Under the pieces are notes generated by a model, which saw only the letters and a list, made by a program, of their open reading frames with translations, had not been told where the DNA came from and made no database searches. From Anthopleura xanthogrammica (taxonomy: Eukaryota; Cnidaria; Anthozoa; Actiniaria; Actiniidae), in the NCBI GenBank assembly GCA_964019055.1, contig OZ025219.1:5103868-5167867 (forward strand): a stretch of 64,000 nt of DNA. Reading direction: 5' to 3'. The stretch's first letter is position 1, and every line of letters starts with the position of its first letter. Shown here one piece after another: positions 21,000 through 32,120 of this stretch. Made by a program: the position numbers and the translations under genes.

Positions 21000-22100
21000 T
21001 TCAGTTGGAATTCTTTCTCTGAACACTTCAGGGAAAAAATGAATAATTAAGAATAACAGGTCATTATCATGAAGAACTAGCTATACTAACAATATCATTG
21101 TGATATCGATGTTAACATGCCAACCATTGTCACAAATTAAAGCTCTTTGAAGTTGCTTTGTTTTACCACCAGACTAGCTCTGAAAACATATCTGGTTGAC
21201 ACGTGAAATAAAGCCTGATATCGATCACATGAAGCCGGTATGGCTATAATTATCAATACCAAGTGAAGTTTAATAAAGAAAAGAAAGACGGATTAGCATT
21301 GGTGGTGTAGTGCGTAGGTATCGACTCTCATTGCTATTGTCTCGGCTGTCATTAATTTGGCACATTTGTATGTCTTCGGGCTGCAAGAAAGGATGATTAG
21401 CCTCTCCAAATGTATAATTTATTGATATTTTGTGATGATGACAGAGGAATTTCAAAGCCCATCTGAGAAAAACACTTTTTGCCAAAATAAGTGCAAAAGG
21501 CAGGTGTGGAAAATTTCTTTTCTTAGAAAAAAATTGTTTTTCTGTAAGCCCTTCATCAAAATTCCTAATAAATGGTAAATAATAGCGGATAATATAATGC
21601 GGAGGAACTGTTAATAAAGTGAATAATTCATGATCATGGAAGCATACATTTTCCATCATAAAAATAGTATACAGAGGGTCGTGGGTTCGATTCCCATCTA
21701 CATGGGGCTCAGAATTTTTTGGGGGCTCAGAGTCCATTGCTTGCTTTCGTGTGACGTCTTCAAAAACTCAAAATCTAAACTATACATCGCATAATAACAT
21801 TTCTAAAATATGTTTTAGAAATCAGTGATATAAGTCACAGGAAAAAGTTTCGAGTCATTTTAATGTTTGGTTCCCGAGTTATGAAGGTTAAATTTGTGTC
21901 ACGCAATACCGTCACGTGTATCTGAAGAACGATGAAAATCAAATATAATTTACCCTAGGTGAAAGATTTTGCTTTGTGTACGTTTATAATCTCTATTTCA
22001 AGTGTATTTCCGTGGAATTTAATCGAAAATATTAAGTATTCTATCATTTTCAGCCGTCGAAGTTTCGTCCGCCATATTGGTGCACCAGAGTGGAGCACCA
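21000..22100. other. Intergenic DNA with split tRNA-like motifs
   Basis: An A-box-like word (GGTGGTGTAGTGCGTAGG) at about 21300 and a B-box-like word (GGGTTCGATTCCCATC) at about 21684 flank ~370 bp of unrelated sequence. This may be a tRNA-derived SINE or tRNA relic split by an insertion; evidence is weak. Otherwise nothing seen. Confidence 0.3.
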
Positions 22101-22107
22101 ATATGGC
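22072..22107. repeat. Hairpin, 12-bp stem
   Basis: CCATATTGGTGC pairs with GCACCAATATGG around an 11-base loop. It lies just beside the TPR fragment. Confidence 0.6.
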
Positions 22108-22151
22108 CGCTCCATACATTTTAACCAAAAATCGCGTCATGTTTGCAATGC

Positions 22152-22276
22152 AGTGCAATGTCAACACACTCGTTGCAATAAATGGTTGCTTCATTGTACT
22201 GTTCTTTCAAGTAATATACATTGGACAGAAGAAAAGAGCCGTTCATCTCATGAGATTTGTCACCCATCTGCAATAG
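22152..22276 (-). pseudogene. Fragment of a TPR-CHAT paralogue
   Basis: About 125 bp closely match the coding sequence of the TPR-CHAT gene at roughly 26397-26520. The shared peptide is QMGDKSHEM(N/D)GSFLL..VYYLKEQYNEA, followed by a diverged C(N)(E/K)CVDIA. Both ends run into unrelated sequence. It is a solitary copy of one TPR unit, on the same strand as the parent, and too short to act alone. Confidence 0.8.
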
Positions 22277-22299
22277 AGTGGTTTTCGTATGAGTGGTAA

Positions 22300-23500
22300 A
22301 CGGAACGACCAATTCGTAGCCGTACTTTAGCCGTACCGTATCTAACCGTAACCGTATAACTACGCGTTACATCATGCCGTACCGTGTACATGCTGTACGT
22401 CAGTACCGTATGTTTCCCATTCATATGAAAACCACTCCAACTCTGTCTAAACCAACCAATAAAACGTTTTTAATGTTCTACGATTCAACGGAGAATTGCA
22501 CCTTTGGTATGAGATGCCACTCATAAATCCCATTATCAACATGTTGCAACTTTCTAGTTAGAAATAAAGGGACGAACACATGATGTGACGTTAATTGTAA
22601 GCAACGTCGGGAAACTCGCATTGAAGCCGAAAGAAGAAAGCCGAAGGAAGGAATATTTATCGAGTTTTAAATTATTTGAACAATGCAGTAAGATATATAA
22701 TTCTAAGCCGAAGATTTCATACTGTTTGGCTTTAAAGAAAGCTACAAAGCAACATGAAAAACAACATGGTTTATTTAATAAATATTTTTAGCAATAATGT
22801 AATTCTATAAACGAATTGTATTTAATTTCTGTTTCGAACTTTCATGTAATAGACCATTTTCGAGCTGCACTAGCGCTTTCGAAAATATCAAATACATGAT
22901 CTCGAGACATTTTCGGGCAGAGTCAATTGCGCGCATGATCTTGCCCGAAAATGCCTCTTTTTCATGTCTGCGCCTGCGATATTTTTGAAAGCCCTCGCGC
23001 ATCTCGAAAATCTATCCATGCATTGTAATAGCAGGTAGATGAAGAATGTTTTGATTTCCTCAACAGGAAATAGCTCATTGATGATCTTTTCTCTTAGGCC
23101 AACTTTCTTAACACGCGACAAGAGCCCTGCATGGGTTGGAAAGAAAGACCAAAACAATACGTTATGATCAAATACGCCAATTACTTGATTGGCAACTAGA
23201 ATCCAATCTATGTGATGTACATAATTATTCCTAGAAGCCCCTGCAATGCATCTAGTTAACATTCTAGTTTCTATGCGATGATCCAATCCATCTGGTTTAC
23301 ATTAATTATTTTTGTTCTTTCTATGCGATCATGCAATTCATCTCTGTACATTATTATTCCTATAGGTGCATCCAATCTATCTCGTGCACACTCACAATCC
23401 TCGAATTCTATGCGTTTATCAAATTTCATATACATTTTTATTCGTATACGTTCATCTAGCCTGTACGTTCTTGTTATTATGCGTTCATGAATTCCATTTA
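22300..23500. other. Intergenic DNA with short internal repeats
   Basis: 22317-22420 is rich in the word CCGTA and 23200-23490 in imperfect repeats of ATGCGAT/CATC.A.T-type text (CTATGCGATCATG, CTATGCGTTTATC, TATGCGTTCATG). No gene recognised. Confidence 0.4.
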
Positions 23501-23504
23501 TAGA

Positions 23505-23635
23505 CCCCTTGCAGCACGTCGGAATGCAGCTCAATTTGGAGGGCAAAACAAAAGAATTTTAACTTACTTAAGATTGGACCCTTTTGTTTTGTCCTCCAAA
23601 TTGAGCTGCATTCCTACGTGCTGCAAGGGATCTAT
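23505..23635. mobile_element. Small foldback MITE, family of 36089-36296
   Basis: CCCTTGCAGCACGTCGGAATGCAGCTCAATTTGGAG is mirrored almost perfectly (rc) at 23594-23630, separated by a ~40-base loop with AAAACAAAAG/CTTTTGTTTT. A single element folds into one long hairpin. It ends about 70 bp downstream of the TPR-CHAT stop codon. Confidence 0.85.
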
Positions 23636-23705
23636 TTCGTGGTAGTTGACCATAGAAATATAAACTGCAATCTCTTTATCTAGGTTTACTGCAGTACATC
23701 GTCAT

Positions 23706-26700
23706 TTAGTTGATTGTGACGTCATCACCCAGAAGAAAGAAAGGCGCCCAATACTTGGGATCACGGTATTTTTGAATTTGTCTCATTTCATTCATCGTGT
23801 GCTGCAAACTTGTACTTGCGCTTTCTCCAGCCTTTAAATGCTGGTGAAACGTTTTCATAAATTCAGATGTAGCTTGATCATGAATAGCCCAGAGAGACGC
23901 TACCACCGCACGTGCTCCGGACACTAGAAAGGCTCGACACATGCCAACTACTCCTTCAGCTTTGATTTCACCACGTCCAGTTTCACAGCAGCTTAACACA
24001 ACAAACGGTACCCGTACTTGGGCCTGTTTTACATCAGCCATGGTCAGCATGTAGTCTGCTTCATCTGGGATCTTTGTTCCTCTTATCTCAGGAGTAGGAG
24101 CAAGTGCTATCGTACCATTATTAAAACATCCGTGTGCAGCGATATGAACAACAGATACTTCTCGTTGTAGTTGTTCTAGGACAGCTGGCTTTGTAGCATT
24201 TTCTCCTATCAGTGGCATGACATTAAGTATAATACTTACTGCGTTTGCCTCGCGAAATGCTGCACTCAAAGGACGGACGTTTTTCTTTTCTCCATCTAGC
24301 ATTACTTCCCCAACCAAAGGGTTGCCCACAACGAGAGCAGGATTTTTACTCTGGTCGACTGGAATTTCTTGAAGTAACTTCAATGTTGTTATAGAAGGGG
24401 CAATTCTAATACGCTTCGTTTCTGAAAGATACCGACCAGTGTCTGGGTTCCGTAAAGCAGCAAATGGCACTTTATATAAAGGACCATCAGGAATGATAAC
24501 AATCTCATCCTGCTCGATTGACATTTTGCCAAACAATTTATGGTACAGGAGATCTAGATCATTTGTGATGCTGCCTATATCAACGTTTTCACATGGTTCC
24601 TTGGGAGTTCTAGAACATGAAGAGGAGCCAAAATACGCCAATATTCGTCCAACCGTCTTTGAAATATCTTGGTCTACGTTACATGAATTATTCTCATGGG
24701 CAATGATGTCGGAGTCCATATCAGTTAGTGTTCTGTTCTTCTTGTTGATTGCAAAGCTTTCGAGCATCGTCTCAATTGATTTTTCAGTGTCGGTTCTAGG
24801 AGACGGAAATTGCCGAAACTGCACATCTGATCCTTCTTCGATAAGAAATGTGTACAGACAATCAGAAAAGACAGAACAAAATAAGATGGCGTACTTGTTT
24901 CTTGAAATGAGTGATATAATGTCCTGGTATGTGATGTGTTCCTCTTGGCGCTGTTGCTTTTTGATTTCATGTCTGGAAATCAACTGTTCTTTCAAAGCTC
25001 TTGCAGTACGTTGTTCTAAAACTAGCAGGGCTTCCTGGATCCGATTCTTCTTGATCAGACCTTTTGCCAAGTAGTTGTAGCAATCGTTGACTTTGTCAAT
25101 AAAATCAATGATAGTGTTTTCATCAGCTTCCATGGTCTTAACAAAGTAGTCAATGCAACTAATGGATGCTCTTAAAAAGGAAATTGACTGTTCAGTTTCC
25201 CCATTTTTGAAATATGTCACCCCAAGAATTCTACTGCATTTGAAAACAATTTTATTCTCGATTACTGACGAGCCAACTTGTTTTGCATAAAACATTGCAT
25301 GATGGAGTTGACTTATTCCCTCCTCACTCTGGCCAACATCCAGGTAAAGGCAACCAATCCTCTGATGGCAAAATGACTTGAGGAAAGTCTCCATCGAACT
25401 AAGATTAATATCTTCTATTTGCTTTAAAGTGGCAATTGCTTCTACACGTTCATCATCTCGTACTTGTTGAATGTATCTCTCATGTAATACAATCAGTTTC
25501 TCAATTTTCTTGATTATTTCCATCTCACGGCCCAGATTTACTTCTCTCTCAAGTGTTTGATTTGCTTCGGGTGAACAATTTTCGAATCCTGTCATTGAAT
25601 TCCCGTCATGTTCTTGCTGTTCCAAACAGTCAAATAGTATTTCAACAACAGATTGCTTAGCAGGACTATCACGAAGTTCTTCTGCTAAAACCAGACACTG
25701 AGCTATGGCCGATACAATATCCCTGACGCTGCCTATCGAAAGAAAAAGCTTTGCATTAAAGACACAAGCCTCTAATTCGAATTTCAAGTGGCCGGTCTCT
25801 TGCGCCATTTTGATGCATTTCTTGATATTGCAGTTAGCATCTTCGTAGCATTCCAGTGAGAAATACGATCTTCCAATCAACAAATAGGCCTCCATTTCAC
25901 ATAGTTTCTCACCCTCCTGACTTGCATTGTGAATGCACTTTTTGCTTTGAGCAATAGCATCATTATATCTCTTCCGTTCATAAAACACGTTGGCAAGCAA
26001 CAAACAGCCTTCTATCTCACGAGATTTGTCACTAGTTTGCTTTGCGATGTTAATACATTTCTTGCAATAATCAATAGCATCATCGTACTCTTTTAAATAG
26101 TAAGATGCTTTTCCGAGAAAATAGTAAACATTTGTTAAACCATTTTCTTGGTTGTTTTTTTGTGCTCTACGGATGCATGTTTTACCATTAGTTATGACTT
26201 TGTCATAGTCTTCCAGACAGCACTGAGCCTCAACGAGCATAGAGTATGCATCGATTTCTTCCTGTTTACCAAAAAATTGCTCCATGCGAGTACACTTCCT
26301 AAAATAGACGATAGCATCACGATACTGGTTTAGCGAGTAGTGCGCTTTTCCAATTAACAAATAAGTCTTTGTTAATCCCCTTTCGTCGTTCGTCTGACGT
26401 GCAATGTCAACACACTTGTTGCAATAAAAGATTGCTTCATTGTACTGTTCTTTCAAGTAATATACATTAGACAGAAGAAAAGAGCCGTCCATCTCATGAG
26501 ATTTGTCACCCATCTGTTTTGCAATTTTAATGCATTCATTGCAATAAATAACAGCCTCATCGTATTTTTTCTTGGAGGAAAATGCGCTAGCAAGCTGCAA
26601 ACAGCTTTTCATATATTGGTGGTTTCCGATCTCCTTTGAGATATCAACACTCTTCTTACTACAAGTGATTGCCTTTTCGTACTGGCCACTGAAGTTATAA

Positions 26701-27611
26701 GCAAGTCCAAGTAAGTAATAACCTTTCAACTCACTCTGTTCGTCAGCGATGTCCTCTGCGATTTCAATATATCTCTTGATATATGGAACGGCATCATCGT
26801 ACTGTTCCAGTAAGCCATAAGCTTTCACCAGTAAGTAGCACGCCTTCATTTTACTTTGTGTGTTGTTACCCGTCTCTTCTAAGATGTTTAGACATTTCTT
26901 GCAATACGAAATGGCAACCTCATCATACGAATGCAGATATTCGTATGTTTTGACCAGTATCAAGCATGACTTTAACTTGATTTTCTTGTCACCGGTCTTC
27001 TCTGTGATGTCAATACATTTTTGGCAATAAAGCACAGTATTTGCATCGTATTTCTTCAACAAATCACAAGCAAGTATCAGTAAATGATATGCCTTTAATT
27101 CACTTTCTTTGTCACCAGTCTCCTTGGCGTAATGAAGGTATTTCACAGCGTAAATAACGGCAGAATCGTACTGATTCAATAAGCCATACACTTTGACTAG
27201 TAAACAACAGGCTTTCAAATAGTACTTCTTTTCCTTAATCTCTTCTGCGAGTTCAATACATCTCTTACTGTAATGTATAACATCTTTATGATTGTACTTT
27301 TTCAGTACGTCATTGGTTTTTACAAGTAAAAAGCAAGCCTTCAGCTCACTTGATCTGTCGCCAGCCACCTTTGCGATGTCAATACATATTTTGCTGTAAT
27401 CGATAACATGAGCGTAAAGTTTCAGCGAGTAGTATGTTTCTGCCAGAAGAAAAGCATATTTCAGCTGTCGTTGTATGTCAGCATTCTTCCGTGCGACGCT
27501 GATTTCTTTCTTCCACCGGCAAATAGTTCTTTTGTATTCTTGAGATTTAAACCACAATTTGCTTTTCTCTCTTTTTCTTAATCCATATGAAAGTCGACTC
27601 AAGCTATGCAT
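23706..27611 (-). CDS. TPR-CHAT protein (caspase-HetF-associated protease fold), 1301 aa
   Basis: Intact single-exon gene. Residues ~40-640 are a run of about fifteen tetratricopeptide repeats, each with an ALL..AY..L..Y..A..Y..KC.DIA-type pattern. A second helical TPR-like block follows to about 880. The C-terminal third is a CHAT domain with IIPDGPLYKVPFAAL near 1050, the catalytic-type His1160 in HIAAHG, Cys1209 in LSCCETGRG, and a closing GARAVVASLW and YWAPFFLLGD. In the family, this His/Cys pair is a clan-CD cysteine protease dyad, and TPRs act as sensors or scaffolds. Cnidarians have many such genes, usually annotated as TTC28-like. The start Met at 27611 is preceded by a short overlapping ATG frame. 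No signal peptide, so probably cytosolic. Both catalytic residues are present, so it may be active; substrates are unknown. Confidence 0.9.
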   Translation of the reverse strand: MHSLSRLSYGLRKREKSKLWFKSQEYKRTICRWKKEISVARKNADIQRQLKYAFLLAETYYSLKLYAHVIDYSKICIDIAKVAGDRSSELKACFLLVKTNDVLKKYNHKDVIHYSKRCIELAEEIKEKKYYLKACCLLVKVYGLLNQYDSAVIYAVKYLHYAKETGDKESELKAYHLLILACDLLKKYDANTVLYCQKCIDITEKTGDKKIKLKSCLILVKTYEYLHSYDEVAISYCKKCLNILEETGNNTQSKMKACYLLVKAYGLLEQYDDAVPYIKRYIEIAEDIADEQSELKGYYLLGLAYNFSGQYEKAITCSKKSVDISKEIGNHQYMKSCLQLASAFSSKKKYDEAVIYCNECIKIAKQMGDKSHEMDGSFLLSNVYYLKEQYNEAIFYCNKCVDIARQTNDERGLTKTYLLIGKAHYSLNQYRDAIVYFRKCTRMEQFFGKQEEIDAYSMLVEAQCCLEDYDKVITNGKTCIRRAQKNNQENGLTNVYYFLGKASYYLKEYDDAIDYCKKCINIAKQTSDKSREIEGCLLLANVFYERKRYNDAIAQSKKCIHNASQEGEKLCEMEAYLLIGRSYFSLECYEDANCNIKKCIKMAQETGHLKFELEACVFNAKLFLSIGSVRDIVSAIAQCLVLAEELRDSPAKQSVVEILFDCLEQQEHDGNSMTGFENCSPEANQTLEREVNLGREMEIIKKIEKLIVLHERYIQQVRDDERVEAIATLKQIEDINLSSMETFLKSFCHQRIGCLYLDVGQSEEGISQLHHAMFYAKQVGSSVIENKIVFKCSRILGVTYFKNGETEQSISFLRASISCIDYFVKTMEADENTIIDFIDKVNDCYNYLAKGLIKKNRIQEALLVLEQRTARALKEQLISRHEIKKQQRQEEHITYQDIISLISRNKYAILFCSVFSDCLYTFLIEEGSDVQFRQFPSPRTDTEKSIETMLESFAINKKNRTLTDMDSDIIAHENNSCNVDQDISKTVGRILAYFGSSSCSRTPKEPCENVDIGSITNDLDLLYHKLFGKMSIEQDEIVIIPDGPLYKVPFAALRNPDTGRYLSETKRIRIAPSITTLKLLQEIPVDQSKNPALVVGNPLVGEVMLDGEKKNVRPLSAAFREANAVSIILNVMPLIGENATKPAVLEQLQREVSVVHIAAHGCFNNGTIALAPTPEIRGTKIPDEADYMLTMADVKQAQVRVPFVVLSCCETGRGEIKAEGVVGMCRAFLVSGARAVVASLWAIHDQATSEFMKTFHQHLKAGESASTSLQHTMNEMRQIQKYRDPKYWAPFFLLGDDVTIN

Positions 27612-27619
27612 TCTTCATT

Positions 27620-27824
27620 AGGAAGGTAAGGTGTGCAAGATCAATGGTATGTTGACAACGGACGAGTAGATTCACGTGGCCTCAATTGGTTCGACAAGGT
27701 CTGTTGAAATCCAAGTAAAAAAACGTTTAACATGCATATTTATCTATTTGGTATCTGTTGGTTCATCTGTTGTTTAGCTTACTTCAGATTTAATTTCTTT
27801 CTATCTTCCTTCCTTCCTTCCTTC

Positions 27825-27885
<61 letters not shown>

Positions 27886-28103
27886 TGGCTTGACCTTCTC
27901 TCTGTCACGCTTTTTCTCTAATAAAAATCACCCAACCGCTTGCATTCAACTAAAAAAATACTTATATTTTTTGCAAAGAAAATCAATCAAAACCATGTAA
28001 TGAGGTTCATCCATTACATGTAAGATCAAATTAACAGTATCCAGCTTTACATTTTTATTCTATAGTCATTATTTCGAGAAAGGATCAAAAGACTAAGATT
28101 TTG
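27620..28103. other. Upstream region of the TPR-CHAT gene with CTTT repeat
   Basis: Likely contains the promoter of the CHAT gene. Pyrimidine tract (CTTC)n/(CTTT)n spans about 27806-27883. No coding signal. Confidence 0.5.
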
Positions 28104-28369
28104 CACAGGGAGCCCGGCTTTCCTTTGCCGCATTCAATATTCACTATTCTTTGCTTAATTGCTCTTTATGGGTTTCCTGTGGTTTGAGATCGGCATCCTG
28201 TGGTTTGGGATCGGTTTACGGTCACCTAAGCTGTAATCAGACCTGTACAGTAAATTGATAGCCGATCAAATTCAACCGTTGGTAACACACTCTCTAGAAA
28301 CCCATAAAGAACAATTACGTAGAGAATAGTGAATATTGAATGCGGCAAAGGAAAGCCGGGCTCCCTGTG
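28104..28369. mobile_element. MITE with ~60-bp inverted ends
   Basis: CACAGGGAGCCCGGCTTTCCTTTGCCGCATTCAATATTCACTATTCT is mirrored at the right end (28322-28369), and AACCCATAAAGA is mirrored further inside. Loop of ~100 bp, no gene. Confidence 0.85.
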
Positions 28370-30520
28370 GATTTTGAGGGCCTATTTTTGCCGATTTGTA
28401 TGGGCTGGCATGTCGGGGCGTGAATTTTGAAATCTTAGCTAACTATTTGTTAACACATTTTTTCCGATGATCTTTCTTTCTTTCCTTCTTTCTACCTTTG
28501 TTTGTTTGTTTCTTTGTTTCTTTGACATGCACTAAATGAAAGCACAGGATGGTGCTGAAACATGCCTACAAAACTAACACTGATGTGATGTGTCTTTTCT
28601 TAGAATTATTATACTAGTAACGCTTCGGTTTCTGCTCTCAAGACCTATATCAAAAATAATGGGTTATTCCCGTCTGTTTTCTCTGGTGTGTGTACACTAA
28701 CTGACAGGTTTAATGATCTGTGAAGTGGTAAAGGTTACTTTACTTGACTAGTTTTCACGGTTGAAGTAAATATTCACTCTTTATACAACACGGATGCATT
28801 TACCTGGCTAGCTAGCGAAATCTCAGAGTGTCTGCAAGTCATTTCGATCATTTTATTTTATTTTAATTTATATTATTAATATTTTTACCTATTAAAGGAA
28901 CGTTCTTTGTCGATTTGACTCCACTAACGGTTGGTGCAGTACTAGTGAAGTCTTCCATTGATCAAAAAGTAAGCAATAACAACGAGAACAATAATCCGTA
29001 AGGGAATTTTCCCTTCAAGGATTCCCACAGAAGTCTATTCAAATGCAAATTTTTTATCGAAATTTACGGGTGACCGGGTATTCCTAAAGCATAAACATTA
29101 CTTAAAAACATCCAAAAGTTAGGCCATAAGGCACAGCAAAATAGGTGCAAATCGCCGAAATACTACAGAACACTTACACAAACACAAGAATTTAAAACGA
29201 TAAGCGAAACTAAGAGTTCAGAGGATACCATGGTATGATATTCGCCTGAGTTCCAGACTGTGTTGGTCAAACACATACAAACAGACATCTGCATAAAGGA
29301 TACAAATAAAAGTTTTCGTTTTCTACTCAAGAACTTAATAAGTAAGCAAGTGTTTCGCAAATACTGAACAAGGAGAAAGAGGAACAACGCTATGGAATAT
29401 TAGTAATGACTATTTTTCTCCATGTCTTATGATATTGAAATTACTTTTTGGGCTAATAAAAGATGAATATATCGATGAATATATAAATAAATAAATAAAT
29501 AAATATATCGATGGTATGGAATAATAGTTACCTTCCATGAACTGCTTTGGTTTACTGGAATCTCCAAATATAAATCCAAGAACCATCGCTATAGATGTAG
29601 TCAAGCAATGGAAGAAGTCAGTAGTTATAATGGTTCTATATATGTTCTATAAACCATATATCACGATATTTAGCATACTCAGCAAAAACAAATTGCTTAC
29701 ATAAGGAAAGAAAGAACGAGAAGAAGTCTTTCAATTACCTGATGATCAGCTGATCTTTGCATCTCATTATAACAATGACTACTATGTGCTTGTCAGCCAA
29801 AAAGAATACTGTAGAAAACTTGCGATTCAGCTGATGTGGGTCAAAATCGCCGATGCAAAAAAAAATATTGGGGGCATAATAATTTGGCTTTTTGAAAGTG
29901 GGGGCGGCCCCCCAAAATCTAAAGTGCCTGTGTTCGAAGAGGGCTTTAAATTGCAAAATTTAAATAGTGGAAAAAGACTACATAATTTTAACCAAACCAA
30001 GTCTTTTTTCCCTAAAGGAGTTTCTTTGTCAGACAATTGAAGTCAAGTAAGTAATATTAGTAAGAAGGGACTTTCCCTTCAAGGACTCTCACGGGGACTT
30101 TCCCTTCAAGGACTCTCACGAGTGTCTATTCAAATTCAAATTTACGCGTGATCTATTCTGAATGCATTTTTTTCGAAATAGCATTGGTTAAGACATCCAT
30201 AAAGTTAGGATACGGTCCTTGGTACGCTAAGAAATAGTTGCAAACATGGACGGAAAATGTAGCGTGTGTCTGGTTGTCGAAGAAGTGAAAAGTTTTACCT
30301 GATGATAAGGACATGCATTGGAGTCACATGCAGCTGACCTCCATGCATCACGCTAGGACATTTTTTAGGGACTTTTTTCTAGGGACTTTTTTCTAGGGAC
30401 TTTTCATACCAAACGTTTTTTTAATGGCTTTTCAGAAAAACTTTCCCATTTGGACTGATTTGATCGAAGTTTATCATGATGTATATTTCAGTGGAATCCA
30501 CGTTACTGTGGTAACAAGAA
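28370..30520. other. Gene-poor stretch with a diverged segmental repeat
   Basis: 29000-29160 and 30060-30260 share order and words (TTCCCTTCAAGGA, GTCTATTCAAAT, TTACG.GTGA, ACATCCA.AAAGTTAGG). The second copy has an internal duplication of GGGACTTTCCCTTCAAGGACTCTCAC. No gene recognised. Confidence 0.5.
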
Positions 30521-30752
30521 ATGTATCACCCATGAATGTAATAACAACCATAAATGTAATACCCACCATAAATGTAATAAAATCAACCATAAATGTAATA
30601 ATGGACCCCACCATAAATGTAATAAAATCAACCATAAATGTAATACCCACCATAAATGTAATAAAATCAACCATAAATGTAATAATGGACCCCACCATAA
30701 ATGTAATAAAATCAACCATAAATGTAATACCCACCATAAATGTAATAATATA
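30521..30752. repeat. Tandem array of ACCATAAATGTAATA units
   Basis: The 15-mer core occurs about a dozen times, separated by alternating short linkers (AAATCA, ATGGACCCC, CCC), giving a higher-order unit. A second, shorter array of the same core lies at 33524-33590. Confidence 0.9.
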
Positions 30753-32120
30753 TAGATTTAGGCACTGCCTAAAAGCGGAGCTCCCATAAATAGTATATTT
30801 AGTGCTAAAAACGTGACAATTGTGTGACGCGGCATAACGCTGGTTATAGCGTTACCACTTCGTTTGATTTTACCAGAATCCAGAAGGAAAAACTAAAAGA
30901 AAAACCATTATTTTAAGCCTTCAAAAGCATTAGAAAACTTTTCAATTCGAAGAAAAATAATCATAGATCGTAGAGCATATGAATACATGTATAGAACAAA
31001 GGATTTTATTCAGCAAATCTTAGTAATCAAAGTTGTAAGTTTTTTAGGTGGAAAGTGAACTACACTGAAAATTGTCGAAAAATATTACTGATAAGCTTAA
31101 GCTTACATTCACTTGAACTTCACATGTAAAAAGAGACATATTCATTAATGCAAGATAATAATTTTCATTGTTAGTAAGTTGGTCTTTGAAAAGTTTTTTT
31201 TTCAGATTTATTCTTAACTTTATTATCGAGCGAAATATCTTACAAAAACATAAGCTTATCCATAAAAAAAACAAGCTCATCATTTTTGCAATTGTGCAAT
31301 AGTAATAGCTGGAAAAGCCAGATAAATAGCAAATATTTGGTGTGATATGTATTCCTTTTTCATATTTCATTCAACATTAAAATAAATTATCTATAAAAAT
31401 GTCAAAATATTCATATGATTATGAAACTGGAATCTTGTTTTGACTTCGCGTGAGGTTCGCTGGCCGTCAAATATGTTTTTTCAAAGAACCAAGTCTTTTT
31501 ACTAAGTCTTAGCCTTTTTTCTTGAAATGGGATCAAAAACAAAAGATCAAAGCTTCAAATATCGCTTTTTTGGTTCACAAGTATTGAAGGAAAAGATGAT
31601 AAAAATCTAGAATGCAGTAAAAACGACAAACTATCCAAGTTTTTCTGACAATGTTTGCCGAACCAACGTCCTTGGCTTGTCTGAGAGTTTCTCCAGCTAG
31701 TTTACACATTTCTTGTCGAATTTTTACGAAATATTAGTTAATATTAATGAATTTACCTTCTATGAAGTGTTTTCTACGGAACTGAAATATCATTCTTGCA
31801 GTATAATCAGGTTTTTCTGGTCTACAGGCCACTTTTTCTCTCACTGAAGTTTCAGTCACGAAACTTCATCTAATCGTAAGATTAAGAATCTTCCCTCGCT
31901 TTCCCTCGCTAAATCTTCTTTAGCAAGTCGCTAAAGTCGAAAAATTGTTTTTGTTCACTTTAAGACAGACATGACTTTGACTAAACGTATTTTTCGCATT
32001 GCAAAAATAAGAAAAAATACTTCTTGATCCATCTTTGACTACATTATTGCAATTTTTCTGTGCATTTGTAAGTAAGCAAAGCGCGCGGGAACCCTGTGCA
32101 AAGTGGTACACGGACGGACG
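30753..32120. other. AT-rich region, no gene seen
   Basis: Between two satellite arrays I find no convincing gene, RNA or transposon boundary. Confidence 0.35.

Noticed and set aside
24439..25074. 211-codon plus-strand frame inside the TPR-CHAT gene
   Set aside because: Shadow of the opposite strand, no recognisable motif.
30521..30752. CRISPR-like array of short repeats
   Set aside because: Linkers are short and repeat themselves, there are no cas genes, and the context is a eukaryotic genome; it is a satellite.
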